Virus record (IMG/VR): IMGVR_UViG_3300042154_002141
Coordinates: 1-59,537 of that record
DNA length: 59,537 nucleotides
Strand: one strand, 5' to 3'
Origin: a virus
Positions 32,186-40,364 of this stretch are shown here, piece by piece. Every line of letters starts with the position of its first letter. Position 1 is the first letter of the stretch. The position numbers were made by a program, and so were the translations under genes. The notes under the pieces are model-generated. The model was not told the DNA's origin. It searched no databases and worked only from the letters and a program-made list of their open reading frames with translations.

Positions 32186-32459
32186 CTCCAGGTAAAACTT
32201 TTAACGAACCTCATTCGATGTCCCGCCGCCGGGCCCGGATCCGGAAGGCGACATCAACTTTTAACGAACGATGTCCCGCCGACGGGTGAAGGCGGATCCG
32301 GCGGAAACTTTTAACGAAGATTCGTGCGAAGCTCGCAGCTTGACTGACGAGTCACGGCATGCAAAAACTTGCAGGCGTGCAACCGTTGCTAATATTTGAA
32401 CCGCTCGAGATGATAGAATCGAGACAGCGGCCTGCTATAGGGCCAGGAAAGGTTAACCG
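32186..32459 (+). repeat. Non-coding region with AACTTTTAACGAA and GATGTCCCGCCG repeats
   Basis: AACTTTTAACGAA occurs at about 32196, 32256 and 32306. GATGTCCCGCCG followed by a CGGG block occurs at about 32218 and 32270, and GCGGATCCGG-type blocks twice. A 15-base repeat TGACTGACGAGTCAC (32341) also occurs at 31215. A TAGAAT -10 candidate lies at about 32415, before the next gene. Confidence 0.7.
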
Positions 32460-32711
32460 ATGGACTTCGAGGCATGGCTACAGATTGGTATTGATAACGG
32501 ATGGGCTGGCCCGCCAGTATGTGAAACGCATGACGGCATGCCTATGACCCAGGATGAGGAAACCGCGTTCGAAGATGGCGAGGACCCATGCGTCCACATC
32601 CTACGTCTGTATGAGGACCCTGAAGCCAAGGCGAGTATCGAAGCTAACCACTCGGCCAGTGTATGGCGTGCCACGAACCGTGGCTTGTCTTTGGGAGACA
32701 CAGGCCTGTAA
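32460..32711 (+). CDS. Unknown 83-residue acidic protein
   Basis: MDFEAWLQIGIDNGWAGPPV, CETHDGMPMTQDEETAFEDG, then DPCVHILRLYEDPE. The CETHDG and CVHILRLY blocks are shared by small hypothetical proteins of actinophages; function unknown. GAAAGG precedes ATG. Confidence 0.75.
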   Translation: MDFEAWLQIGIDNGWAGPPVCETHDGMPMTQDEETAFEDGEDPCVHILRLYEDPEAKASIEANHSASVWRATNRGLSLGDTGL

Positions 32712-32756
32712 CCGCGCCTAAAATAGGCAACCGCTAGATGTTTTAAGATGTTACGT

Positions 32757-32984
32757 ATGGAACACTTCGAAGTACATCTGCTCACGAGCGACATTGACAT
32801 TACCCACGCCATCACTGCTGGTCTCCTTGAACCTGAAGAGAAACTTCAGTGCGAGAACTGCGAAGAGGTGGTCGGCTCTGACCTTGACGAGTTCTATCCA
32901 TTTGCTGTTGTCCTATCTGCTGATGAAGTTTGGTTTGTATGTGATGAGTGTTACACGCCTGTCATAGACCCACAAGGCTTTTAG
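32757..32984 (+). CDS. Zinc-ribbon protein
   Basis: 75 residues from ATG 32757. CENCEEVVG near residue 32 and CDECYTPV near 63 form a four-cysteine zinc site. TAAGAT (32744-32749) lies 7 bases before this ATG, favouring a leaderless start here rather than ATG 32748. Confidence 0.73.
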   Translation: MEHFEVHLLTSDIDITHAITAGLLEPEEKLQCENCEEVVGSDLDEFYPFAVVLSADEVWFVCDECYTPVIDPQGF

Positions 32985-33012
32985 GCGTATCGTTACCATT
33001 TCGTTATAAACA

Positions 33013-33098
33013 CTTTTCACGAACTTTCGTAATAACTTGCCAAATGTCGGTGGCGTGTGCTTTACTTCTCTTATGGCACTTTTACGAGAGGACACACC
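33013..33098 (+). promoter_or_regulatory. Promoter with ACGAACTTTCGT palindrome and leader ORF
   Basis: ACGAACTTTCGT (33019-33030) is an inverted repeat just upstream of TTGCCA (33037-33042) and a TTTACT -10 candidate near 33061. The predicted transcript starts near 33073 and contains GAGAGGACACACC, the same ribosome-binding leader as the neighbouring genes. Confidence 0.55.
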
Positions 33099-33662
33099 AT
33101 TCACACAATCCAAATAATTCTGGTCGAGGCAGACAGCCCAGAGGAGGCGTTTCGAGAAATCGAGATGACCTTAGAAAACGACCACACCCCCGCTTGGTCT
33201 GATTGGCACAATGCCAGCGACTACGCAAGTATGAACTTCGCTGGGCGTTGGTCTGGTCAGGTTTTCATCACACCAGAGCAAGAGGCTCTTATTGAGGCTG
33301 GCACTCTGGACAAGGACACCATTCCTAACTACCTCTGCTACGCAGACAATCCCGAACTTGCTGACTATGTAATGGACAGGTTTCTCGGCTATCGCAAACA
33401 GGCTATGCGTGAGTGCGTTCCAGCAGTAGGTATTCCAGACCTATCAACTTTGGTTGATGAATACAACCCAGCAGGTGTTCCATTCCTTGCTCACGATTTC
33501 TGGAAACTAGGAAAACTAATCGAACTGCTCGGTGATGATTGGAACTATGAGAGTGCTATCTATGACTTATCTTCTTGGACAGCCTCACTTCGCGACTACC
33601 ACGAACGCTGTGCGAAGAACCCACAAAAGCAATACCTAATCCCTGTTGATTTCCACCACTAA
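33057..33662 (+). CDS. Unknown protein; start uncertain
   Basis: Up to 201 residues from GTG 33057. The core HTIQIILVEADSPEEAFREI then EMTLENDHTPAWSDWHN, and later WKLGKLIELLGDDWNYESAI, has no family I recognise. The GTG lies at or before the -10 box, so it may not be transcribed. The leader GAGAGGACACACC places a ribosome at ATT 33099, giving 187 residues and a rare start codon. Confidence 0.7.
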   Translation: MLYFSYGTFTRGHTIHTIQIILVEADSPEEAFREIEMTLENDHTPAWSDWHNASDYASMNFAGRWSGQVFITPEQEALIEAGTLDKDTIPNYLCYADNPELADYVMDRFLGYRKQAMRECVPAVGIPDLSTLVDEYNPAGVPFLAHDFWKLGKLIELLGDDWNYESAIYDLSSWTASLRDYHERCAKNPQKQYLIPVDFHH

Positions 33663-33742
33663 AAAAATAAATCAAAATAAACTTGACACGAACTTTCAAC
33701 GAGAGTAATGTCAGTAATGTCAGACAAACGAAAGGACAAACA

Positions 33743-34231
33743 ATGTCAGACCACGCAAACCTAATCGGCAAGGCACTCTACCTTGAATTCCGCAAAGGTG
33801 TAAACACAGCACAAATCGTTATCACGCCAGAGGGCTTTGACAGCGAGGGGAACTATGTTCCTGTATCAACTTGGCGTAGGCAGATTTCTACTTGGTCGCC
33901 TAAAAAGCCTTGGAAATGCTACACAGCACCAAACGAGGCTACGCTCTCGGAACGCAAGGAACAGAATGTCGGCAAGGTAGTTCCACTACCAGAGGGTATT
34001 GACCCAGAGCCAATGGCACAGGAAATGATTGTCGAATTGACAAAGACCCTGAACAACCTCCACAATAACAAGTGGGAACTTTACAAAGCCCCAATCGTTC
34101 TGGAATTCTCTATGGAGGACTTGCTGAACACTAAGGAATGGGAAACTCCCTCGGCTCTGGTTCGTAGAATAATGCGAGCAAGAAAAGAACTAGGTTTCCC
34201 AGATGAACTACTAAACGAAAACGCAGAGTAG
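33743..34231 (+). CDS. Unknown protein upstream of the AAA+/VWA pair
   Basis: 162 residues from ATG 33743 (MSDHANLIGKALYLEFRKGV), behind AACGAAAGGACAAACA. Beta-rich N-terminus, helical C-terminus. The promoter is TTGACA at 33683 followed by AACTTTCAACGAG, a copy of the repeat family, in the spacer. It probably heads an operon with the two following genes. Confidence 0.75.
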   Translation: MSDHANLIGKALYLEFRKGVNTAQIVITPEGFDSEGNYVPVSTWRRQISTWSPKKPWKCYTAPNEATLSERKEQNVGKVVPLPEGIDPEPMAQEMIVELTKTLNNLHNNKWELYKAPIVLEFSMEDLLNTKEWETPSALVRRIMRARKELGFPDELLNENAE

Positions 34232-34243
34232 AGAGGACAAACA

Positions 34244-35284
34244 ATGACTACTGCGAATTACACAGAAATCGAGTTCGAGGAACTCAACACCAAAGACAGA
34301 ATTTCGACCTCTGATAGAATGTTTGAGGGTCTAGGCGACCTGATTGTATCTATCGCTGGTCAGGGTCTTAGCGAAAAGTTCGCTACCAACCCAGCCCTTG
34401 ACACCTACTTTCCCAACGCTGGCAAACTGACCAAGCGTGGGGCAGGAACGAAAGAGGAAACTGCTGTGGAAACAGAGGCACTCGTTGGCGAGGGAACTTA
34501 CATTCGCCCGAATGGAGTGGCGTATCACGCTCGCAAGTGGGGGTCTACTGACAACGCTGATGTTGAGGTGTTGCGAATGGCTCGCTCGAAGAAACTTTAC
34601 ACCTTGCTTTATGGTAGTCCGGGCTGTGGCAAAACTGCTCTGGTCGAGGCGGCTTTTGGTGAGGACTTGTTCACTATCCTCGGCTCTGGCGACACAGAAT
34701 TAGCAGACTTCATTGGTGGCTATGTTCAGACACCAAGTGGCGGTTTCGAGTGGGTAGACGGAGATTTGGTAAAAGCGGCTGAACAGGGTCGCCCACTACT
34801 GATTGACGAGATTGGTCTGATTGACACTAAGGTTCTCTCGGCTCTCTATGGCTTGATAGATGGTCGTGGCGAAATCACAATCACGCAAAACCCAGAGCGA
34901 GGGCTGGTCAAAGCCCAAGAGGGTTTCTTCGTGATTGGTGCTACCAATCCAAACGCACCTGGCGTTCGCTTGTCCGAGGCTCTGCTATCTCGTTTCATCA
35001 TTCAGGCTGAAATGACGACAGACTATGGACTAGCCAAAAAACTTGGTATCCCTGCTATGGCTATCACAGCCTCGCTCAACCTCGCAAAAAAGCAACAAGA
35101 GGGTCAAATCTCTTGGTCGCCTCAAATGCGAGAGTTGGAGGGTTTCCGAGATAACGCAAACACCTTTGGCACTAAGTTCGCAATCGAGAACTTGCTCGCC
35201 TCCTCACCTGAAAATGACAGGGCAGTAGTCGCTGAAACATTTACCAGAGTGTTTGGCGAGGAGTGCCGACCAGCCAAAATCTAG
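34244..35284 (+). CDS. MoxR/CobS-type AAA+ ATPase
   Basis: 346 residues. Walker A GSPGCGKT near 126-133, Walker B RPLLIDEIGLID near 180-191, sensor 1 GATNPN near 229, arginine finger region LLSRF near 246. This is the MoxR/CobS class, which works with a VWA-domain partner to remodel or insert metal into protein complexes. The partner is the next gene. A strong terminator lies between them. Confidence 0.92.
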   Translation: MTTANYTEIEFEELNTKDRISTSDRMFEGLGDLIVSIAGQGLSEKFATNPALDTYFPNAGKLTKRGAGTKEETAVETEALVGEGTYIRPNGVAYHARKWGSTDNADVEVLRMARSKKLYTLLYGSPGCGKTALVEAAFGEDLFTILGSGDTELADFIGGYVQTPSGGFEWVDGDLVKAAEQGRPLLIDEIGLIDTKVLSALYGLIDGRGEITITQNPERGLVKAQEGFFVIGATNPNAPGVRLSEALLSRFIIQAEMTTDYGLAKKLGIPAMAITASLNLAKKQQEGQISWSPQMRELEGFRDNANTFGTKFAIENLLASSPENDRAVVAETFTRVFGEECRPAKI

Positions 35285-35310
35285 TTATTTGTCCAACTAG
35301 ATTTTGTTGA

Positions 35311-35350
35311 GAGGGAGGGTAGTTCCCCCACTACCCTCCCTCGTTTTTTA
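35311..35350 (+). terminator. Terminator
   Basis: GAGGGAGGGTAG / CTACCCTCCCTC around TTCCCCCA, followed by TTTTTT. Confidence 0.92.
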
Positions 35351-35414
35351 TCAGACTTGACAAACAAATCAAATCTGGTAACTTGGACTTAGACGACAAA
35401 CGAGAGGAAAACAA

Positions 35415-37226
35415 ATGTCGCACTTCGGAACTAGCAAAACAGCAGTAAAGAACACTCCTAGCGAGTGGCTCAAAGTTGGCTCACAGGTTGGGCAACTTGT
35501 AAACAAGTGGGCTGAACGAAACGACCTAGTGGTTTATGTTGGTGAGGTTATGTCTGCCCCAGCCCCAGCCCTATTCGACCCACGCACAGCAGAAATCGAA
35601 GTCAATACCAAAGTGGCTTTCGGGGTTACTGAACCAGAAATCATTGGCGACCTGAACGATAGGGAAATGATGTTCGAGTTCCCAAGAGCCACAGGTGCTA
35701 TCCTCCACGAAGCCTTACACGCTCGGTTCACTCAATGGGATTTGATGAAGTCCAACGAAGATTTGACCAGAGGGCAGAATGAGGCACTCCACTTGTTAGA
35801 GGAGGGTCGCATTGAGGCTATGGGCGTTTTGACTTTCCCGAAGAACAGAGTGTTCCTCCGAGCCTGTGCTATGGAAATCGTTATCGCTGACCTCAACCCA
35901 GACGACCTCGGACTACACAGCACCACGCGAGCCTGTGCCAAAATCGCAGGGCTGGTCGGGGCAAGAATTGATGCTGGCGTTTTGGAACTTTCTGATGTAG
36001 CAGATGTGATTGACCTAGTGAAGTTCAACCTCGGTGAAGAACTTTATGGGCAACTACGCACTATCTGGCGTAAGGCTCAAAACTACACAATCCACAACAA
36101 CGCTGAACCTCTTTACCAACTTGCTATCGAGTGGGATAAGTTGGTCGAGGACAAAGCCAAAGAGAATGGCGAGGGCGAGGGCGAGGGCGAGGGTGGCGAG
36201 GGTGGCTGTGGTTTCCCAATGCCCCAAGAGATGATTGACAAAATCAAAGAGGCTCTCGAAAATGGTGCGGAGGAAACAGGTTTCCAAGTTGTCGTTGAGA
36301 TTGGCGACCAGCAACAAGACGAACGCTGGGAGAACGAAGTCAAGGAAAAGTCCAACGACAGCAAACGCCGAGATGAAAACAAGAAAGAGGCTAACAAGAC
36401 CTTTGCCAAGAACTCTGGTGCTGGTGAAACCTCCTCCTCCTCAAAACTTTCCGAAGTTCGCAAGCCAACCTCGGTTGAGCGAGTAGCCTCGGTCAAGGTC
36501 GCCCAGATGTTAGAAAAGGCAAAGTATCGCGAGCGTGATGTAACTATCGTTCGCTCGGTCTTGCCACAGGGTCGCTTGAAGTCGAGGGCATTGGTTCAGG
36601 CACAGGCTCTCAAATCAAAAGGTATCCACACGCAGGTCGAGGCGTGGGAACACAAAACTCGCAAGCACACAGACGAGCCAACCTTGTCCATTGGAGTAAT
36701 GGTAGACATTTCAGGCTCAATGGGTGGGGCTATGACACCAATGGCGATTACAGCGTGGGTGCTGGCAAACGCTGGTCGGCGTATCCAAGCCTCAACTGCT
36801 ATGGTCTACTTCGGCTCTGGCGTATTCCCAACGCTTAGAAAAGGTGAGCCACTTGATGAAGTCAGGGTCTACACAGCCCCAGACGGAACAGAGAAGTTCG
36901 ACCAAGCGTTCCGAGCCATTGACGGACACCTCAACTTGCTAGACGGAAAAGGTGCGAGGTTGCTGGTAATCGTTTCTGACGGACACTACGCAGGGTCAGA
37001 GCCAAGCCACGCTAAGAAGTGGATTGCCGAGTGCGACAGACTTGGCGTGGCGGTTCTCTGGCTGACTTTCGACAACAGCACCTCACAGGTCGAAAACTAC
37101 TTCGGGGCTGGCAGTTCGGCTCACGCTGTTTCGCTATCTGGCAAGTCGGTTGAGCAATCGGCAATCCTGATTGGTGAGGCTGGGGCAAAGGCTCTCGAAA
37201 GCATTGGTAAGCGAAACGCTTACTGA
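35415..37226 (+). CDS. CobT-like VWA-domain protein with HEALH motif
   Basis: 603 residues. The N-terminal domain holds HEALHARFT near 97 (metalloprotease-like HExxH) with EEGRIEAMG about 30 residues later, as in CobT/VWA-like peptidase-fold proteins. An acidic Gly/Glu stretch (about 252-263) precedes a charged linker. The C-terminal VWA domain carries MIDAS residues VDISGSMGG near 431 and VSDGHYAGS near 520. It pairs with the AAA+ ATPase. The target is unknown. Promoter TTGACA at 35356. Confidence 0.9.
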   Translation: MSHFGTSKTAVKNTPSEWLKVGSQVGQLVNKWAERNDLVVYVGEVMSAPAPALFDPRTAEIEVNTKVAFGVTEPEIIGDLNDREMMFEFPRATGAILHEALHARFTQWDLMKSNEDLTRGQNEALHLLEEGRIEAMGVLTFPKNRVFLRACAMEIVIADLNPDDLGLHSTTRACAKIAGLVGARIDAGVLELSDVADVIDLVKFNLGEELYGQLRTIWRKAQNYTIHNNAEPLYQLAIEWDKLVEDKAKENGEGEGEGEGGEGGCGFPMPQEMIDKIKEALENGAEETGFQVVVEIGDQQQDERWENEVKEKSNDSKRRDENKKEANKTFAKNSGAGETSSSSKLSEVRKPTSVERVASVKVAQMLEKAKYRERDVTIVRSVLPQGRLKSRALVQAQALKSKGIHTQVEAWEHKTRKHTDEPTLSIGVMVDISGSMGGAMTPMAITAWVLANAGRRIQASTAMVYFGSGVFPTLRKGEPLDEVRVYTAPDGTEKFDQAFRAIDGHLNLLDGKGARLLVIVSDGHYAGSEPSHAKKWIAECDRLGVAVLWLTFDNSTSQVENYFGAGSSAHAVSLSGKSVEQSAILIGEAGAKALESIGKRNAY

Positions 37227-37232
37227 CCAAAC

Positions 37233-37272
37233 TTGGGGGAGGGCAAATTCCTCTCTGCCCTCCTCCAAAATC
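37233..37272 (+). terminator. Terminator
   Basis: TTGGGGGAGGGCA / TGCCCTCCTCCAA stem, followed directly by the next promoter. Confidence 0.85.
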
Positions 37273-37273
37273 C

Positions 37274-37336
37274 AACTTGACACGAAGTTTCGTTGGAACT
37301 AACATTGAGGTATAGCCAAACGAAAGGACAAACGAA
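37274..37336 (+). promoter_or_regulatory. Promoter with ACGAAGTTTCGT operator
   Basis: TTGACA at about 37275 is followed by CGAAGTTTCGTTGGAACT, which includes the palindrome ACGAA-GT-TTCGT and the reverse form of the AACTTTYAACGAA repeat. The leader ends AACGAAAGGACAAACGAA before ATG. Confidence 0.65.
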
Positions 37337-38077
37337 ATGGCAAACTATGTAAGCAATTGGTTTGGTGTCAGCGGTAGCACCGAGGACATTCAGGCTTTTA
37401 TGGCTAAGGCTGGAAAGCCTTACTCCCAGAAATGGTCGAACAGCGACAAAGAAGAAGTTATGGATTGCGGATTTGCTTTCTGGAACTTCGTGCGACCACC
37501 AGAGGAGGACTTGGACTACTACTATGGTCGCAAGCAAGAGGAAAAGCCAAAGGGCTATGAGAAGTGGTCAGACGAAAAGCAGTTGGCTTGGCGAATGTCT
37601 TTCTCTGGCAAGAACGCCTCCGATTGGAACTATCGCAATTGGGGCATTAGCCACGACATTTGGGAACTGACCAACCCAGCCGAGATTGAGATTTCTGATG
37701 ACGGAAAAACTGCCAGCGTGAACTACTCGTTCGAGAGCAAGTGGTCTATCCCAGAGCAGGGATTTAGGGCTATTACTGAACAGCACCCAGAGTTGTCATT
37801 CGACTTCGAGGGCGAAGAAGAACAGGGCTGGGGGGCTACCTACTCTGGTGTCGAGGGTGAGTTCACTATTACGGAAACTTGGGACATACCAGACAGCCAC
37901 GAAGATAACGCCAAGCGTGATAGAACTTGCCAATGCGAGTGGTCAGAAGATGAACCTCACGATTGGTATGACGATTGCCCAGACAAGGCACTCGAAATCA
38001 AGCGACACCACCTCGAATACGGCTATGACGGCTGTGAGTGCGAGGGTGCTGTCGAAGAACCAGATGTGGTCTACTAA
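37337..38077 (+). CDS. Api92/YubB ferredoxin-fold-like protein ending EEPDVVY
   Basis: 246 residues. NYVSNWFGVSGSTEDIQAFM at the start, DCGFAFWNFVRPPEE, and WRMSFSGKNASDWNYRNWGI match the order of the DUF1281/YubB ferredoxin-like domain of plasmid and phage proteins. Late cysteines (CQCEWSEDEPHDWYDDC, CECEG) may bind metal. It ends EEPDVVY although the next gene uses ATG in TAATG, not an internal TTG. Confidence 0.75.
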   Translation: MANYVSNWFGVSGSTEDIQAFMAKAGKPYSQKWSNSDKEEVMDCGFAFWNFVRPPEEDLDYYYGRKQEEKPKGYEKWSDEKQLAWRMSFSGKNASDWNYRNWGISHDIWELTNPAEIEISDDGKTASVNYSFESKWSIPEQGFRAITEQHPELSFDFEGEEEQGWGATYSGVEGEFTITETWDIPDSHEDNAKRDRTCQCEWSEDEPHDWYDDCPDKALEIKRHHLEYGYDGCECEGAVEEPDVVY

Positions 38078-38394
38078 TGAGTTACACAGCAAAAGACCTG
38101 ATTGACAGGCTATCAAAAATGCCACCAGACACTCTGCTCTGGTGGGCTTACGCTGGCAAAGATGATGTTAGCGAATACTTCGTTGAGGGCTGTGAAATCT
38201 CTGATGATGATTTCACGAAGTTCATAAATGAATTTAGTGGCGATTGGGAGTATGTAGTCGAAACGCTGGCGGATTGCGTGGACGGAGAGTTCCTATGCGA
38301 CAAGTGTGGGCTGTATGACTACAAAGCCCAAGACCTAGACAAACGAGGGTTTATTTGCTCGAAGTGCGGAGAAGAAAAAGAAATCGTTTACTAA
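38077..38394 (+). CDS. Zinc-ribbon protein ending EEKEIVY (paralogue 1)
   Basis: 105 residues from ATG 38077. N-terminal helix TAKDLIDRLSKMPPDTLLWW, acidic middle, then CDKCGLYDYKAQDLDKRGFI and CSKCGEEKEIVY. It shares layout with the genes at 38868 and 39215: helix, Asp-rich middle, C-terminal zinc ribbon and the E-E-x-E-(I/V)-V-Y ending. It starts inside TAATG. Confidence 0.78.
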   Translation: MSYTAKDLIDRLSKMPPDTLLWWAYAGKDDVSEYFVEGCEISDDDFTKFINEFSGDWEYVVETLADCVDGEFLCDKCGLYDYKAQDLDKRGFICSKCGEEKEIVY

Positions 38395-38431
38395 ACTTGA
38401 CACGAAGTTCGTTAGAACTTAGGATTTAGGT

Positions 38432-38857
38432 ATGGACAGAAAAATCTACGAAGAACCAGACTTGGTTACGCCCCCAATAATGTATTCGGGCTATCGCAAC
38501 TATGACATAAACATCTGGTCGCTCGAAAGCGGAGTGCTGAACATCACAGCGTATCAACTATCGGTTGATAAAGACGACCCAGAGGAAGTCCTCGGCACAG
38601 ATTACAGCGCAGAGTATTTCACAGAGAACTTTTACCCCGATAAAGAGGCAGACTACAAAATGATTGACTACCTGCTCTGCTACAAACTCGGTATGCCAGA
38701 TTGGTTAGCAATAGGCGACCTAGACGAGTGGACTACCTACTTGGGCAACACCTCCGACTATGTGAACGACCTAGTGAACAAAAGCGGTGGGATTGCCCCA
38801 AGAAAGTTAGTCGAATGGCTTGACAGCCTCCCTGCTTATGAACCAAACTTGATTTAG
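38432..38857 (+). CDS. Unknown protein with EEPDL near the N-terminus
   Basis: 141 residues. TTGACA at 38399, TAGGAT 38420-38425 and exactly 6 bases to ATG (leaderless). The promoter spacer holds CGAAGTTCGTTAGAACTT. KIYEEPDLVTPP at residues 4-15 and the end YEPNLI echo the EEPDIVY theme. No family recognised. Confidence 0.7.
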   Translation: MDRKIYEEPDLVTPPIMYSGYRNYDINIWSLESGVLNITAYQLSVDKDDPEEVLGTDYSAEYFTENFYPDKEADYKMIDYLLCYKLGMPDWLAIGDLDEWTTYLGNTSDYVNDLVNKSGGIAPRKLVEWLDSLPAYEPNLI

Positions 38858-38867
38858 AGAGGACAAA

Positions 38868-39215
38868 ATGAAAGTTAGCAAAGTTTTAGAGGCACTCTCT
38901 GGGTTAGACCCAGAAGATGAAATCATCATCACTTGGTTTGACCGCCGAGATGTGGAGAGCAGTTTCTACGGAGGCGGGTTTGACGCTCGTTTCAAAATCA
39001 AAGACGAGCATTGGGCGACAATCGCTACTGCTGTCGAAAATCGAAGTAGGATTTACGAGGGCTATTACGAGGACTTCTCGGACAGCGTTTATGATGTAAT
39101 GTCGGGCTATAAGTGCGAACAATGCGACACTCTCGACTACGAACTCAAAAACGCTGGCGACACAGGCGAGAACATCTGTAAGGGCTGTGGCGAAGAAGAA
39201 GATGAGGTCTACTAA
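38868..39215 (+). CDS. Zinc-ribbon protein ending EEEDEVY (paralogue 2)
   Basis: 115 residues behind AGAGGACAAA. KVSKVLEALSGLDPEDEIII start, then FKIKDEHWATIATAVENRSR, and the zinc ribbon CEQCDTLDYELKNAGDTGEN followed by CKGCGEEEDEVY. Similar to the gene that follows (KDE.W, zinc ribbon, ending). Stop and next start share TAATG. Confidence 0.77.
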   Translation: MKVSKVLEALSGLDPEDEIIITWFDRRDVESSFYGGGFDARFKIKDEHWATIATAVENRSRIYEGYYEDFSDSVYDVMSGYKCEQCDTLDYELKNAGDTGENICKGCGEEEDEVY

Positions 39216-39562
39216 TGGCTGTTTACACGAATAAGTGGCTCGCGGACTATTTCGCAAGGAAAGACCCTGACGAGCAGGTTTTCGCAATCATCTACGACAA
39301 AGACGAGGTTGCTGAACTCCACAACGGAGATGTGGAGGACTTCGAGATAAAAGACGAAGATTGGTTGAAAGTTATTGACGGAATGGACACCGACTATCTG
39401 GCCGACATTACGCAGGACACTTTCAGAAGTTCGCTACACGACACTCTCGTAAAGTTCAAATGTCAAGATTGCTTTGGTTATGACTACAATGCCAAAGAAA
39501 AAGACAAGGGAGAGAAAGTCTGCGTGTCTTGTTCAGGCGAAGAAAAAGAAATCGTTTACTAA
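39215..39562 (+). CDS. Zinc-ribbon protein ending EEKEIVY (paralogue 3)
   Basis: 115 residues. KWLADYFARKDPDEQVFAII, FEIKDEDWLKVIDGMDTDYL, CQDCFGYDYNAKEKDKGEKV then CVSCSGEEKEIVY. Closest to the two preceding zinc-ribbon genes; probably tandem duplicates. The following gene has its own promoter (TTGACA 39564, TAGACT 39583), so this C-terminal sequence is not used for overlap translation. Confidence 0.77.
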   Translation: MAVYTNKWLADYFARKDPDEQVFAIIYDKDEVAELHNGDVEDFEIKDEDWLKVIDGMDTDYLADITQDTFRSSLHDTLVKFKCQDCFGYDYNAKEKDKGEKVCVSCSGEEKEIVY

Positions 39563-39622
39563 ACTTGACAAGCACCACCAAAAGACTAGACTTGGATTAG
39601 ACCCAGAGAAAGGACAAACAAA

Positions 39623-39934
39623 ATGGGCGACAGAGCAAGTATCTACATCACTTCGGAACAATTCGAAAAACCAATCCACCTCTACGGGCATTGGTCAGGC
39701 GAAGATAACATCAAGGCAGTTGAGGAAGTGCTAACTCACACAGACCGAGTTGGCGACCCCTCTTACTTGACAGCACAGATTTTCCACAAGTTCGCTGAAC
39801 TCGGCAACTACACAGGCAACCTCGGTTTCGGGATTAGCGTTGCCAGCGACATTGACTACGCTGACGACAACCCACCTGTCATTGTCAATGCCGATACCGG
39901 TGCGATTGAGTATGAGCCGAGGGAGGTCGAGTAG
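39623..39934 (+). CDS. Conserved small protein (GDRA-type)
   Basis: 103 residues. MGDRASIYITSEQFEKPIHL then YGHWSGEDNIKAVEEVL. Proteins beginning MGDRANI... with YxHWxG occur in actinobacteria and their phages; function unknown. Ribosome binding site AGAAAGGACAAACAAA. GTG of the next gene overlaps its stop. Confidence 0.73.
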   Translation: MGDRASIYITSEQFEKPIHLYGHWSGEDNIKAVEEVLTHTDRVGDPSYLTAQIFHKFAELGNYTGNLGFGISVASDIDYADDNPPVIVNADTGAIEYEPREVE

Positions 39935-40356
39935 TGGCTCTCATTGAGAACCTTAGTGCCTATGGCACAGACCTCGACCAGCAAGACGCTATTTTTTACA
40001 CAAGCGGTGATGTAGAGGTTGTCTGGAAATCTGACGATTGCGACTTCTATGTTGTCGCCTGTGGCGATACTCGAATACTTCTCGTAGACGAGGAGGGCAA
40101 AGAACACGACATTAGGCAACCAGCCGACTTAGAGGAGGCAGGTATCAAAAGCGACACCGACCTCAAACGACTAGCCGACAAAGACCTAATAACTTGGTAT
40201 AACAATCCTTGGTTCGAGGTTTACTCGGACACCGACCTCGATTATTACTCCGAGCCAATCTTTGAACTAGACGAGGCAGTTGCTTTTGCGTATGCTCAAC
40301 AAGAGGAACGCAATAAGCCAGACCTCAACCCAGAAGAACCAAACCTTATTTACTAG
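39934..40356 (+). CDS. Unknown protein ending EEPNLIY
   Basis: 140 residues from GTG 39934. An N-terminal beta part (VEVVWKSDDCDFYVVACGDT) is followed by a Lon-like or helical segment and an acidic end. The C-terminus NPEEPNLIY is a clear variant of EEPDIVY, with a normal GGAG-ATG start for the next gene. Confidence 0.72.
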   Translation: MALIENLSAYGTDLDQQDAIFYTSGDVEVVWKSDDCDFYVVACGDTRILLVDEEGKEHDIRQPADLEEAGIKSDTDLKRLADKDLITWYNNPWFEVYSDTDLDYYSEPIFELDEAVAFAYAQQEERNKPDLNPEEPNLIY

Positions 40357-40364
40357 GAGTGAAA

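Noticed and set aside
35732-36496. Ser/Arg-rich minus-strand ORFs within the VWA gene
   Set aside because: Shadows of a strongly coding plus-strand frame.
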